Notes under the pieces: generated by a model | Database searches by the model: none | Told to the model about the DNA's origin: nothing | Seen by the model: the letters and a program-made list of their open reading frames with translations, nothing else | DNA from: JBFWUM01 sp050247255 | Lineage (GTDB): Bacteria > Acidobacteriota > Vicinamibacteria > Vicinamibacterales > UBA2999 | Assembly: GCA_050247255.1 (NCBI GenBank) | Contig: JBFWUM010000057.1 | Location: 1 to 23,436, forward strand | Reading direction: 5' to 3' | Length of the DNA: 23,436 nucleotides | Shown: positions 8,801 to 15,735 of the stretch, piece after piece | How positions within the stretch are numbered: the stretch's first letter is position 1 | Layout: every line of letters starts with the position of its first letter | Made by a program: the position numbers and the translations under genes

Positions 8801-8942
8801 GACCGTGGTGATCGGAGGGCTCGTCACCTCGACGCTCCTGACGTTACTGGTGCTCCCCGCCCTCTATCGATGGTTCGAACGCGAAGACCCTCGCCGTATT
8901 GCGGACGTGCCTGATGCCGCGGCAGGGGGGCCGCTTCAATGA
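5832..8942 (+). CDS. czcA: Heavy-metal efflux RND pump (CzcA/CusA family)
   Basis: Inner-membrane proton/metal antiporter that moves metal from the periplasm or cytosol to the TolC duct. It has 1036 residues, normal length for the HME family, starting with the usual RLIDFSLRNKFLVLVLTAVL first helix and PIDAVPDVTPNQV. In the fourth membrane segment, DFGLIVDGSVVMIEN holds Asp394, Asp400 and Glu407 at the spacing of CzcA Asp402/Asp408/Glu415, the proton-relay acidic residues of divalent-cation exporters. CusA-type monovalent pumps differ here (from memory). This points to Zn, Co, Cd or Ni, though the exact ion cannot be read off. GGGAG at 5821-5825 is a good Shine-Dalgarno. The stop overlaps the ATPase start in an ATGA, coupling two export routes in one operon. 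Confidence 0.94.
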   Translation: MHRLIDFSLRNKFLVLVLTAVLVGFGVRAMLRLPIDAVPDVTPNQVLVLTQAPGLGPLEVERFITFPVETAMSGLPGITEIRSVSRFGLSAVYIYFEENLDLYFVRRLVLERLPDARAAIPAGLGTPSMGPITSGLGEIYQFEVRGEGKSLMDLRSILEWEIAFKLRSVQGVVEVNSYGGELKTYEVQLDPDKLVSYNIGLDAVFQALEGNNANAGGAYIERAQEQYVIRGEGLVEKLADIDNIVVAARNGTPVFIRNLGRTVFAPQVRQGAVTRDGRGEIVTGVVMMLMGENSRVVAERVKAELAVIASSLPKGITVDSYYDRTDLVRRTINTVATNLVEGGLLVIAVLLLMLGNVRGGLIVAAAIPLSMLFAFTGMVEAGLSGNLMSLGAIDFGLIVDGSVVMIENIVRRLGEARVPGRAKDEVIRDAGREVARPVFFAVLIIMIVYLPLLTLEGVEGKMFRPMALTVVFALIGSVILALTLMPVLASLAFKSTAVEHEPRLILWLKARYRPWLQRTVTRPLLTGGIAAGVFVASLGLVPFMGAEFIPKLDEGAVALQAWRLPSVSLTESLKSTTLIERTLMRFPEVVTVVSRTGQAEIPTDPMGVETSDIYVILKDHAEWTTASSKEDLVDAFNVALKREVPGNVLSYSQPIELRVQELIAGVRSDLAITLFGEDLDELRRIGAEITRVVSSVPGAADVKLEQTSGLPFLRVKIRRDEIARYGINASQVLDVVQTMGGRAVGEVLEGQRRFDIQVRFTPESRSDVEKIRTLKVADPQGRMIPLSQLADIVIEEGPAQITRENIHRRIAVEANVRGTDLASFVADVQRAVGDQVTLPAGYYVEYGGQFENLQRASQRLLLVVPVALFLIFVLLYTTFGAVRPALLIYFNIPIAATGGLVALVLRGMPFSISAAVGFIALFGVAVLNGVVMVSYFIELRRQGLGVDEAVMTGAELRLRPVMMTALVAGLGFIPMALSTGAGAEVQQPLATVVIGGLVTSTLLTLLVLPALYRWFEREDPRRIADVPDAAAGGPLQ

Positions 8943-11110
8943 ACGGCCCACTGGAGTTCCGTATTCACGGTATGGATTGTGCCGACGAGGTCGCGATCCT
9001 GCGGCGGGAGATCGAGCCACTTGTCGGTGACCCCGAGCGCCTCGCGTTCGACATCCTGCGAGGCAAGATGCTGATCCGGGCGGGAGCGCCGTCTGTGCCA
9101 GCTGATCGAATTGTCCGGGCGGTCGGCCGTACCGGCATGCGGGCTGAGCCGTGGCAGGAGGTTCGCCCCGGTGGCGCCGAATCGGGTATGTGGCAGCGGC
9201 GTGGCCGGACCGCCATGACCGCGTTCAGCGGGGCTCTGCTCCTCGCAGGCTTCATCGCGCACGCCGCCGACAGTGGCTTGCGCGCTGCCCTTGGGTCCGA
9301 AGGGGTGGACCTGGCTGCAGCGGTGCCGCTGCTCAGTCGGATCCTCTACCTGGCCGGCATCGTGGCGGGCGGCTGGTTCATTGTCCCCAGAGCCTGGGCG
9401 TCCGCGCGGCGTCTGCGGCCCGACATGAACCTCCTCATGACGATTGCGGTATGCGGTGCGGCAGCGATCGGAGAGTGGTTCGAGGGCGCCGTGGTGGCCT
9501 TTCTGTTCGCCCTGTCGCTGGCGCTCGAATCGTGGAGCATCAGCCGCGCACGTCGGGCCGTGCAGGCGCTGCTGTCGATTACTCCTCCCACGGCGCATAT
9601 CCTGGACGCGGACGGCGCGAGCCGGGAGGTTGATGCCGCCGATGTCAGGGTCGGCGACCGCGCGCTGGTCAAACCTGGCGAGCGAATCCCCGTGGACGGC
9701 ACGGTCCGCCGCGGCATCTCACAGGTCAACCAGGCACCCATAACGGGGGAGAGCCTCCCCGTTGAGAAGCGGGAGGGGTCGGACGTGTTCGCCGGGACCA
9801 TCAATGGCGACGGGGTGCTTGAGGTCGAGGCGACCCGTCTGGCTGGTGAGACCACCCTCGCCCAGATCGTCAGAATGGTGGGTGAGGCGCAGACCCGCCG
9901 TGCGCCCTCAGAACAATGGGTCGACCGGTTCGCGCGGGTGTATACGCCAGCGATCCTTGCTGCGGCGGTCGTCGTGGCAGTCCTACCCCCTTTCCTGGGT
10001 GGCGGTGATGTCGGCGACTGGTTCTACCGGGCGCTCGTGCTGCTGGTCATCGGGTGTCCGTGCGCGCTGGTGATTTCCACGCCCGTCAGTATCGTCGCCA
10101 GTATGGCGGCCGCCGCCCGCCACGGCGTCCTCGTCAAGGGCGGCACCTTTATTGAGGTGCCCGCGCGGCTGCGCGCCGTCGCCCTGGACAAGACGGGGAC
10201 CCTGACAGAGGGCGCCCCCAGGGTGGCTGATGTCGCAGCCATGAACGGTCACACCGAGGCCGAGTTACTGGCGGCGATGGGCGCGCTCGAGGCCCACAGC
10301 GACCATCCGCTTGCGCGAGCCATTGCCGCCCATGTGCGCGAACGAGGCGTGTCGATCACGCCGGCGCAGGATGTGCAAGCCATTCAGGGCCTGGGCGTCA
10401 CCGCCAGCATCAACGGTGTGGCTTACTGGCTGGGGTCGCACAGATATCTGGAGGAGCGCGGGCAGGAGACGCCGGATGTCCACGACCGCCTGGCGTCCTT
10501 GTCCTCCGCGGGCCGGACGGTCGTGGTCATGGGCACGCCGGAGCATGTCTGCGGTTTTGTGACGCTCGTGGACGCGCTTCGGCTGGAGTCAGCCGACGTC
10601 ATCAGCGCGCTGCACGGGGCGGGCGTCGAGCATGTGGTCATGCTGACCGGCGACAACAAGCCAACCGCGGACCGGATCGCCGCCGCGGCCGGTATCCACG
10701 ATGTGCGCGCCGAGTTGCTCCCTGCCGACAAGGTGAACGCGGTCGAGCAGTTGGTGGCACAGTTCGGAACCGTGGCGATGATCGGTGACGGCGTCAACGA
10801 CGCACCCGCCATGGGGCGCGCCACGATGGGCGTGGCGATGGGTGCGGCGGGCAGCGACGCGGCCATTGAGGCCGCAGACGTGGCTCTGATGTCGGATGAC
10901 CTGTCGAAGCTGCCGTGGCTCATCCGGCATTCTCGCCGCACGCTGCGGATCATTCGCCAGAACGTTGTGCTCTCGCTCGGCGTGAAGGCTCTGTTCGTCG
11001 TGCTGGCGTCCCTCGGCGCCGCAACGTTGTGGGCCGCGATCGCCGCCGACATGGGTGTCTCGCTGCTCGTGATCGCCAATGCCCTCCGTCTGCTGCGCGC
11101 CGCCCGGTAA
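8939..11110 (+). CDS. zntA: P1B-2-type heavy-metal P-type ATPase (ZntA/CadA-like)
   Basis: ATP-driven exporter of Zn, Cd or Pb from cytosol to periplasm. It has 723 residues. A short N-terminal metal-binding-like domain begins FRIHGMDCADEV: only one Cys of the usual CxxC is present, followed by Asp-Glu. Core motifs are in order: the TGES-type actuator loop (ITGESLPVEK), CPC at 373-375, the phosphorylated Asp417 in DKTGTLTEG, the HP loop (SDHPLARAI), MLTGDN and GDGVNDAPAM. The last helix holds Asp704 (ADMGVSLLVIANALRLLR), matching the ZntA TM8 Asp required for divalent ions, not the MxxSS of copper pumps. It overlaps the RND pump gene by 4 bp. The probable scheme is export to the periplasm followed by RND removal across the outer membrane. 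Confidence 0.93.
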   Translation: MNGPLEFRIHGMDCADEVAILRREIEPLVGDPERLAFDILRGKMLIRAGAPSVPADRIVRAVGRTGMRAEPWQEVRPGGAESGMWQRRGRTAMTAFSGALLLAGFIAHAADSGLRAALGSEGVDLAAAVPLLSRILYLAGIVAGGWFIVPRAWASARRLRPDMNLLMTIAVCGAAAIGEWFEGAVVAFLFALSLALESWSISRARRAVQALLSITPPTAHILDADGASREVDAADVRVGDRALVKPGERIPVDGTVRRGISQVNQAPITGESLPVEKREGSDVFAGTINGDGVLEVEATRLAGETTLAQIVRMVGEAQTRRAPSEQWVDRFARVYTPAILAAAVVVAVLPPFLGGGDVGDWFYRALVLLVIGCPCALVISTPVSIVASMAAAARHGVLVKGGTFIEVPARLRAVALDKTGTLTEGAPRVADVAAMNGHTEAELLAAMGALEAHSDHPLARAIAAHVRERGVSITPAQDVQAIQGLGVTASINGVAYWLGSHRYLEERGQETPDVHDRLASLSSAGRTVVVMGTPEHVCGFVTLVDALRLESADVISALHGAGVEHVVMLTGDNKPTADRIAAAAGIHDVRAELLPADKVNAVEQLVAQFGTVAMIGDGVNDAPAMGRATMGVAMGAAGSDAAIEAADVALMSDDLSKLPWLIRHSRRTLRIIRQNVVLSLGVKALFVVLASLGAATLWAAIAADMGVSLLVIANALRLLRAAR

Positions 11111-11123
11111 CGAGCGCACCCGC

Positions 11124-12482
11124 GTGCGCATCGTCCGCGATCGATTCCTGAGCCGAGTGGTCGTGTCGGTTCTGGTCGGCGCGTGGCTTGCGTGGCCCGC
11201 GGTGGCGAACGCGCAGGCGCAGGGCTCCGCGCAGATGCCGGAGGTGCACGAGCACGTCGCGGTGGACGCCGCGCTGCTCACGCCCACGCGTGAGGCGTCG
11301 GGTACCGCATGGCTGCCGCCGGCCACGCCGATGTTCGGTGTGCACCGCCCGTGCCGCGGCTGGGACGTGCGCGTCAATGGCGTGGCGTTCGCACACGCCG
11401 TGTATGAACCCGGCGAACGCCACAGAACCGGCGGCGCCGGCACGCGCCAGGGAGGCAGCCTCAACTGGGGCATGTTCATGGCCCGCCGCAGCCTCGCGGG
11501 CGGCCGGTTCGGCATTCGGACCATGTTCAGCGCCGAGCCCTGGACGGTGCCCGGGTGCGGCACGTTGAGTTTTCTGGCCACCGGAGAGGTGTGCGACGAC
11601 GACACCGTTCACGACCGGCAACAGCCGCACGATCTGTTCATGGAGCTCGCCGTCGACTACGACCATCACTTGCGAGGATCGTGGCGCTGGCAGATCTACG
11701 CGGGGCTTGCGGGCGAACCCGCGCTGGGTCCGCCCGGCTACCCTCACCGCGTGTCCGCGATGGTCAATCCGATCGGCCCGATCTCCCACCATTGGCTGGA
11801 CTCGACGCACGTCACGTTCGGTGTGGCGACCGCCGCGGCGTACAGTCAGCGCTGGAAGGCCGAGTGGTCCGTGTTCAACGGACGCGAACCGGACGAGCGC
11901 CGTGCCGATCTGGACCTCGGTGGGTTCGATTCATTCGCCGGGCGCCTGTCGTTCCTGCCCACGGAACGCCTGGCGCTGCAGGTTTCGGCCGCGCGACTGC
12001 GCGAAGTGGCCACCGACTTTCCGTTTCCGGGACAGGACCCTGTCACGCGCGGCACGGCATCCGCCGTGTATCACATGCCGCTTCATGCCGGCGGCTTCTG
12101 GGCGACCACGTTGGCGGTCGGGGCCAACCACGCACGCGAAGTCGTCGCCGGAGGGCTCCTGGACGCCACGCGGGTGGGCGCCCTGCTTGAGAGCAGCCTG
12201 AGCCTGTCCGGGCGCCACACACTGTTCGGCCGGGGAGAGGTCGGAGGCGTGCCCGCACATCATCTGCACGCACGGGAGTATCCCGAGTCGATCTTCACGG
12301 TCGGCAAGGTGCAGGTCGGATACGTACGGCACCTGCGGGAGGTCAAGGGACTGGTCCCGGGCATCGGCGGCACGGTCGCGGTAAGCCTTCTCCCGCCGGA
12401 CCTCGCGCCGCGCTACTTCGGGCGCGCCGCGCCGAGCGTTGCGGTGTTTCTCAGTGTCCGGGCCGCCGAACATGCGATGTAG
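11124..12482 (+). CDS. Exported protein of unknown function, probable outer-membrane barrel
   Basis: I do not recognise a named family, although similar proteins seem familiar from metal-efflux neighbourhoods. The GTG start gives 452 residues with a clear signal peptide (VVVSVLVGAWLAWPAVANAQA, cleavage after ANA). The mature chain is rich in alternating aromatic and polar strands and Gly. It has notable conserved-looking motifs: GTAWLPPATPMFGVH near residue 60, NWGMFMARR, a DRQQPHDLFMEL segment, WQIYAGLAGEPALGPPGYPHR, and HHWLDSTHVTFGV. Many His lie in the central part. It begins 13 bp after the ATPase stop without an obvious Shine-Dalgarno, so it is likely the last gene of the operon. A barrel topology is inferred from composition. 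A decayed fragment of the same family lies at 15382-15427. Confidence 0.72.
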   Translation: MRIVRDRFLSRVVVSVLVGAWLAWPAVANAQAQGSAQMPEVHEHVAVDAALLTPTREASGTAWLPPATPMFGVHRPCRGWDVRVNGVAFAHAVYEPGERHRTGGAGTRQGGSLNWGMFMARRSLAGGRFGIRTMFSAEPWTVPGCGTLSFLATGEVCDDDTVHDRQQPHDLFMELAVDYDHHLRGSWRWQIYAGLAGEPALGPPGYPHRVSAMVNPIGPISHHWLDSTHVTFGVATAAAYSQRWKAEWSVFNGREPDERRADLDLGGFDSFAGRLSFLPTERLALQVSAARLREVATDFPFPGQDPVTRGTASAVYHMPLHAGGFWATTLAVGANHAREVVAGGLLDATRVGALLESSLSLSGRHTLFGRGEVGGVPAHHLHAREYPESIFTVGKVQVGYVRHLREVKGLVPGIGGTVAVSLLPPDLAPRYFGRAAPSVAVFLSVRAAEHAM

Positions 12483-12489
12483 CGGTTTC

Positions 12490-12530
12490 TTGAAGAATTC
12501 AACGGAAAACCTCAGCTCCATCTGAAGAAT
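12490..12530 (+). promoter_or_regulatory. AT-rich inverted and direct repeats upstream of the porin operon
   Basis: TTGAA-GAA-TTCAA (12490-12502) is a perfect 5-3-5 inverted repeat inside an AT-rich dip. TGAAGAAT occurs at 12491-12498 and again at 12523-12530, 32 bp apart or about three helical turns. These lie 40-80 bp upstream of the candidate -10 at 12571. They are a candidate regulator-binding region; no regulator gene is visible in the window. Confidence 0.3.
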
Positions 12531-12570
12531 GCGCGGATCGCGACTTGACGGCCGGGCTACTTTGAGGCTC

Positions 12571-12576
12571 TACTGT
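12571..12576 (+). promoter_or_regulatory. Putative -10 element (TACTGT) before a leaderless TTG start
   Basis: TACTGT ends 7 nt before the TTG start at 12584. TTGACG (12545-12550) is a good -35 hexamer but 20 nt away, or 18 nt from an alternative TCTACT (12569-12574). No Shine-Dalgarno lies between. Confidence 0.5.
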
Positions 12577-12583
12577 TCTGGTT

Positions 12584-13711
12584 TTGAGTCTTCAAAGAAT
12601 AGTTTTCTTCCTCGCCCTTCTAGGCGGTTTCGCCCAGGCGTCCATCGCCCAGCCAGTGCCCGAGACACGTCCGTCGACCGGGATATCCGGCTACATGGAC
12701 GTCCACTACACCAAGGACACCCAGGCCGACGGCGTCCTCGACTTCCACCGGTTTGTCCTGCTCATCACCCACCAGTACTCGAGCCGCGTGCGATTCGTCA
12801 GCGAGCTGGAACTGGAACACGCCTTTGTCGAGGGTCTTGAGCCCAATGGGGGCGAACTCGAGCTCGAACAGGCCTACGTCGACTTCCTGCTGACGCGCCG
12901 CTTTAACCTGCGTGCGGGCATGCTCCTGATGCCGCTCGGCATCATCAACGAGCGCCACGAACCACCCGTCTACTACGGCGTCGAGCGCCCGCTGGTCGAC
13001 ACGGTCCTCCTGCCGACGACATGGTTCGAGGTCGGGGCCGGCGCGCACGGCGAAGTCGGTCGCGGCTGGCGCTATCGCGCCTTCGTGGTCGCACCCCTGA
13101 ACGCGGCCGAGTTCACCGCCGACGGTATTCGCGATGGACGGCAGAAGGGCGGCCAGGCGAACGCCGGGCGCGTGGCCGGCACAGGACGCGTCGAGTACGT
13201 CGGCATCCGGGGCCTGGCGGCGGGCGTGGGGATCTGGGCCGGCTCCTCCGGCGCGGAGTTCCGACCGCGTTTCGACGTGCCGGTGCGGATCCTCGAGGCC
13301 GACGTGCGCTTCGGACGTCGGCGGGCGGAAGGGCGCGGGCAGTTTGTCAGCGTGTCAGTGGATGGCGCCGGGCTGATGAACGACGCTCGCATGCGGACGG
13401 CGGGTGTGAATCCGAATGTCGCGCAGGCGATGCGGGGTGGCTACCTGGAGGGGAGCTACCGCGTGGTCTCCGGCGCGGCATGGGGAGACGTGGGCGTGTT
13501 CGGGCGCTACGAGCATGTGAACACGCAGCACCGGATGCCCGATGGGTATGTGCCGCTGCCGGCGCTCAATCGCCGTGTCTGGGTTGTGGGCGGCACCTAC
13601 TGGCCCGATCCTGACATTGCGATCAAAGTGGACTACACACATCAGCGCACGGCCAGCCAGGTCATTCCCGGGCCGCGCTCAATCAACGTGGGGGTAGGGT
13701 GGTGGTTCTGA
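12584..13711 (+). CDS. Porin-like outer-membrane beta-barrel (phosphate-selective porin O/P-like)
   Basis: Probable outer-membrane channel of 375 residues. The TTG start gives a compact signal peptide (RIVFFLALLGGFAQASIAQ, cleavage after SIA). The mature protein is a run of alternating strands, beginning ISGYMDVHYTKD and FHRFVLLITHQYS, with LRAGMLLMPLGIINERHEPP near residue 115. That segment is typical of OprP/OprO-like porins, where a Gly/Met/Pro stretch precedes the NER/YYG region. The chain ends SINVGVGWWF, a terminal aromatic as in BAM-assembled barrels. A promoter-like TANNNT sits 7 nt upstream, so this gene opens a new transcription unit. It overlaps the CuA-domain gene by 13 bp. The substrate is unknown; context hints at a redox or metal role and not phosphate. 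Confidence 0.75.
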   Translation: MSLQRIVFFLALLGGFAQASIAQPVPETRPSTGISGYMDVHYTKDTQADGVLDFHRFVLLITHQYSSRVRFVSELELEHAFVEGLEPNGGELELEQAYVDFLLTRRFNLRAGMLLMPLGIINERHEPPVYYGVERPLVDTVLLPTTWFEVGAGAHGEVGRGWRYRAFVVAPLNAAEFTADGIRDGRQKGGQANAGRVAGTGRVEYVGIRGLAAGVGIWAGSSGAEFRPRFDVPVRILEADVRFGRRRAEGRGQFVSVSVDGAGLMNDARMRTAGVNPNVAQAMRGGYLEGSYRVVSGAAWGDVGVFGRYEHVNTQHRMPDGYVPLPALNRRVWVVGGTYWPDPDIAIKVDYTHQRTASQVIPGPRSINVGVGWWF

Positions 13712-14097
13712 ACACACGAGCACTCGCGGGATGCGCGGTTGTGGCTTTGCTGGCGGTGTTCTCCGGCGCGTCGAGTGCGCGTCAGACGCCCGCGCCACCG
13801 ATCCAGCGGGTCGACGTGCTGGCCGAGCGCTTTTCCTTCACGCCGTCGGAGATCAAGACGACGGTCGGCACGGTGCTGGAGATCCGTCTGACGAGCGACG
13901 ACACGTCCCACGGCTTCCGAATCGTCGGCACCGACGTCGACATCGAGATTCCCAAACGGAACCGCGGGACGGCGACCGTGACCTTCCAACCGCCGGCGGC
14001 CGGTCGCTACACGTTCGAGTGTTCGCAGCTCTGCGGCGCCGGTCATGCGTTCATGCGCGGCATCATCGTGGTGCGCGAGGCGGCGGCCTCCAGATGA
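13699..14097 (+). CDS. Exported cupredoxin with complete CuA-type ligand set
   Basis: Small periplasmic copper protein of 132 residues. The N-terminus (LAGCAVVALLAVFSGASSA) is a signal peptide or membrane anchor. The mature domain resembles the cytochrome-oxidase subunit II / nitrous-oxide-reductase CuA fold: His71 (TSHGF), then Cys108-x3-Cys112-x3-His116-x2-Met119 in FECSQLCGAGHAFM, the canonical spacing. The bridging Glu of oxidases is Gln110, which is tolerable because that ligand binds through its backbone carbonyl. There are no transmembrane hairpin or other oxidase genes, so this is a stand-alone CuA electron carrier or copper-binding protein. The start is GTG 13699 or GTG 13702. It overlaps the porin gene and, by 4 bp (ATGA), the di-haem oxidoreductase gene, so the three are coupled. 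CuA occupancy is inferred from ligands. Confidence 0.85.
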   Translation: MVVLNTRALAGCAVVALLAVFSGASSARQTPAPPIQRVDVLAERFSFTPSEIKTTVGTVLEIRLTSDDTSHGFRIVGTDVDIEIPKRNRGTATVTFQPPAAGRYTFECSQLCGAGHAFMRGIIVVREAAASR

Positions 14098-15278
14098 CAT
14101 CGGGCTGGGGCTGGCTGATCACAGCGGGCGGGCTCGGGCTGCTGGCCGTTGCGGCGCTCGGGGCGCAGGGGCGGGTCCTGCGGCCGGGCGACCCGCTCCC
14201 CGGGCTGACGCCGTCGCAGTTCGAGGAGTTCACGCTTGGCCTTGAGGACTTTCTCGAGGTGGAGACGGCCGAAGAGGGGCTCGGCCCGGCGTTCAACGGA
14301 ACGAGCTGTGCGTCGTGCCACAGCGTGCCGGCGGTCGGCGGTACGAGCCCGGTTGCCGAGGTACGGGCCGGCCGTCGTGCCGCCGATGGTTCGTTCGAGG
14401 CCGTGGCGCCCGAGGGCGAATCTCTCTTTCATCTGTTCTCCATTCCCGGCCACGCCTGCCAGCCCGTGATTCCGGCGGAGGCGACGATCGTCGCGCGCCG
14501 CGTGCCCATCCCCGTCTTCGGCGCCGGGCTTGTCGAGGCGATCGAAGACGAAACGCTGCTCGCGCTGGCGCGGGACCAGGCCGCATCGGGGACGGGTGTT
14601 CACGGTCGCCCCGCGATTGTGATGGATCGCGCCACGGGCACGCGGCGTGTAGGCCGCTTCGGCTGGAAGGCCCAGCACGCCACGCTGCTGGCGTTCAGTG
14701 CGGACGCCTACCGTAACGAGATGGGCATCACCAACGACCTGTTTCCCTCGGAGCTGGCCGTCGGCATCGACGATGCCCGGATGCGGCTGTGTGATCCGAT
14801 CCCCGACCCCGAGGACCTGCGCGATCCGCTGACGCGCCGCCGGGGCATCGATAACTTCGCGAGCTTCATGCGCCTGCTGGCGCCGGTCGTGCGAGACCGC
14901 GCCGACCCGGCGCGCGCGGGCGAGGACGTGTTCACCAGCGTCGGGTGCGCCCAGTGCCACGTTCCCTCACTGACCACGGGTCCGGCCGATGACCCGCAAC
15001 TCAGTCGCCGGCCGGTGCCGCTCTTCTCCGACCTGCTGCTCCACGACGTGGGCACCGGCGACGGGATCGGCCAGGCCGACGGCGGCCCGGACGAGATCCG
15101 GACCCCGGCGTTATGGGGCCTTCGCTTTCGGCGACCACTGCTGCACGATGGATCCGCGCCGACCGTTACGGAGGCGATCCTCCGCCACACCGGCGAGGCG
15201 ACCCTCGCGCGGAGGCGCTTCGGCGCGCTCGGCGCGGATGATCAGCGCGCGCTGCTGGCGTTTCTCGGGACACTCTGA
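14094..15278 (+). CDS. Di-haem oxidoreductase, DHOR/DUF1111 family (putative peroxidase-like)
   Basis: Periplasmic c-type cytochrome of 394 residues. An N-terminal hydrophobic segment (WGWLITAGGLGLLAVAALGAQG) is an export signal. Two haem-binding motifs are present: CASCH at residues 72-76 in NGTSCASCHSVPAVGG, and CAQCH at 285-289 in SVGCAQCHVPSLTTG. The spacing, the GLGPAFNGTSCASCH context and the LLLHDVGTGDG and RTPALWGLRFRRPLLHDG segments match the COG3488/DUF1111 di-haem family, related to di-haem peroxidases. The true reaction is not established for most members. The start is the ATG overlapping the CuA gene stop, and a signal peptide follows directly. Coupling to a CuA protein suggests that copper-to-haem electron transfer is its role (inference). 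Confidence 0.88.
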   Translation: MTSGWGWLITAGGLGLLAVAALGAQGRVLRPGDPLPGLTPSQFEEFTLGLEDFLEVETAEEGLGPAFNGTSCASCHSVPAVGGTSPVAEVRAGRRAADGSFEAVAPEGESLFHLFSIPGHACQPVIPAEATIVARRVPIPVFGAGLVEAIEDETLLALARDQAASGTGVHGRPAIVMDRATGTRRVGRFGWKAQHATLLAFSADAYRNEMGITNDLFPSELAVGIDDARMRLCDPIPDPEDLRDPLTRRRGIDNFASFMRLLAPVVRDRADPARAGEDVFTSVGCAQCHVPSLTTGPADDPQLSRRPVPLFSDLLLHDVGTGDGIGQADGGPDEIRTPALWGLRFRRPLLHDGSAPTVTEAILRHTGEATLARRRFGALGADDQRALLAFLGTL

Positions 15279-15342
15279 AGCCGCAGGCCCAGGTGCTGCG
15301 CGGAACCTCCGCCCGGCGCATCAGCAGCCGTCGTCGGACGTT

Positions 15343-15431
15343 CGGTTCCTGACCGGGAGGATGCCACCGAGCCTGCTCAGGTTCGACGCGTCCAGTACAG
15401 CGTGGCTGCCGCCGGTCACGCCGATGTCCAA
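15343..15431 (+). pseudogene. Decayed fragment of the unassigned outer-membrane gene at 11124-12482
   Basis: The stretch at 15403-15427 matches 11310-11334 at 24 of 25 bases, and the surrounding frame reads DASSTAWLPPVTPM against EASGTAWLPPATPM in the intact gene. Similarity fades leftwards and stops abruptly at the promoter of the next gene. No start, signal peptide or downstream part of the gene remains. I read it as the remnant of a second copy cut by a later rearrangement; outer limits are approximate. Confidence 0.55.
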
Positions 15432-15447
15432 TCGTGCGAACACGCGA

Positions 15448-15453
15448 TATCGT
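15448..15453 (+). promoter_or_regulatory. Putative -10 element (TATCGT) of a leaderless promoter
   Basis: TATCGT ends 6 nt before the ATG at 15460, and a weak -35 (TGTCCA, 15425-15430) lies exactly 17 nt upstream. The -35 overlaps the end of the decayed gene fragment. Confidence 0.5.
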
Positions 15454-15459
15454 GTGTTC

Positions 15460-15717
15460 ATGCCGAAGACCCGCGTATCCGTGACGCTCGACGCTGACAA
15501 TCTTCTGTGGCTGCGGGCGCGAACTGCTCAGCGGAAGCACCGGAGTCTCAGCGACACGCTCGACGAGGTGGTGACGGCTGCCCGCATCAGGGGCGTCGGC
15601 TCAGGGCCAATCCGTTCGGTCGTCGGGACGGTTTCGTTCTCCGACGAGGACCTGCTGGCTGCGGATGCCTATGTGAAGGCCCTCTTCGAGGAATCGGCGA
15701 ACCGCCCAATCGAGTGA
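15460..15717 (+). CDS. Small antitoxin-like / ribbon-helix-helix-like protein, no toxin partner
   Basis: An 85-residue protein. It opens MPKTRVSVTLDADNLLWLRAR, a short beta-strand followed by a helix with the TVTLD-type start common in ribbon-helix-helix antitoxins. RSLSDTLDEVVTAAR then forms the second helix. A divergent Ser/Val linker leads to an acidic C-terminal tail (FSDEDLLAADAYVKALFEES), the part that usually wraps a toxin. Neither neighbour encodes a PIN, RelE or MazF-like toxin: upstream is a decayed fragment, and downstream is copB on the other strand 18 bp away. It is therefore an orphan antitoxin-like regulator or a remnant of a module. Start chosen by the 6-nt distance to a TANNNT box; longer in-frame readings upstream run through the decayed fragment. 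Confidence 0.65.
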   Translation: MPKTRVSVTLDADNLLWLRARTAQRKHRSLSDTLDEVVTAARIRGVGSGPIRSVVGTVSFSDEDLLAADAYVKALFEESANRPIE

Positions 15718-15735
15718 GGCTCTGTCCCTGGCGTT

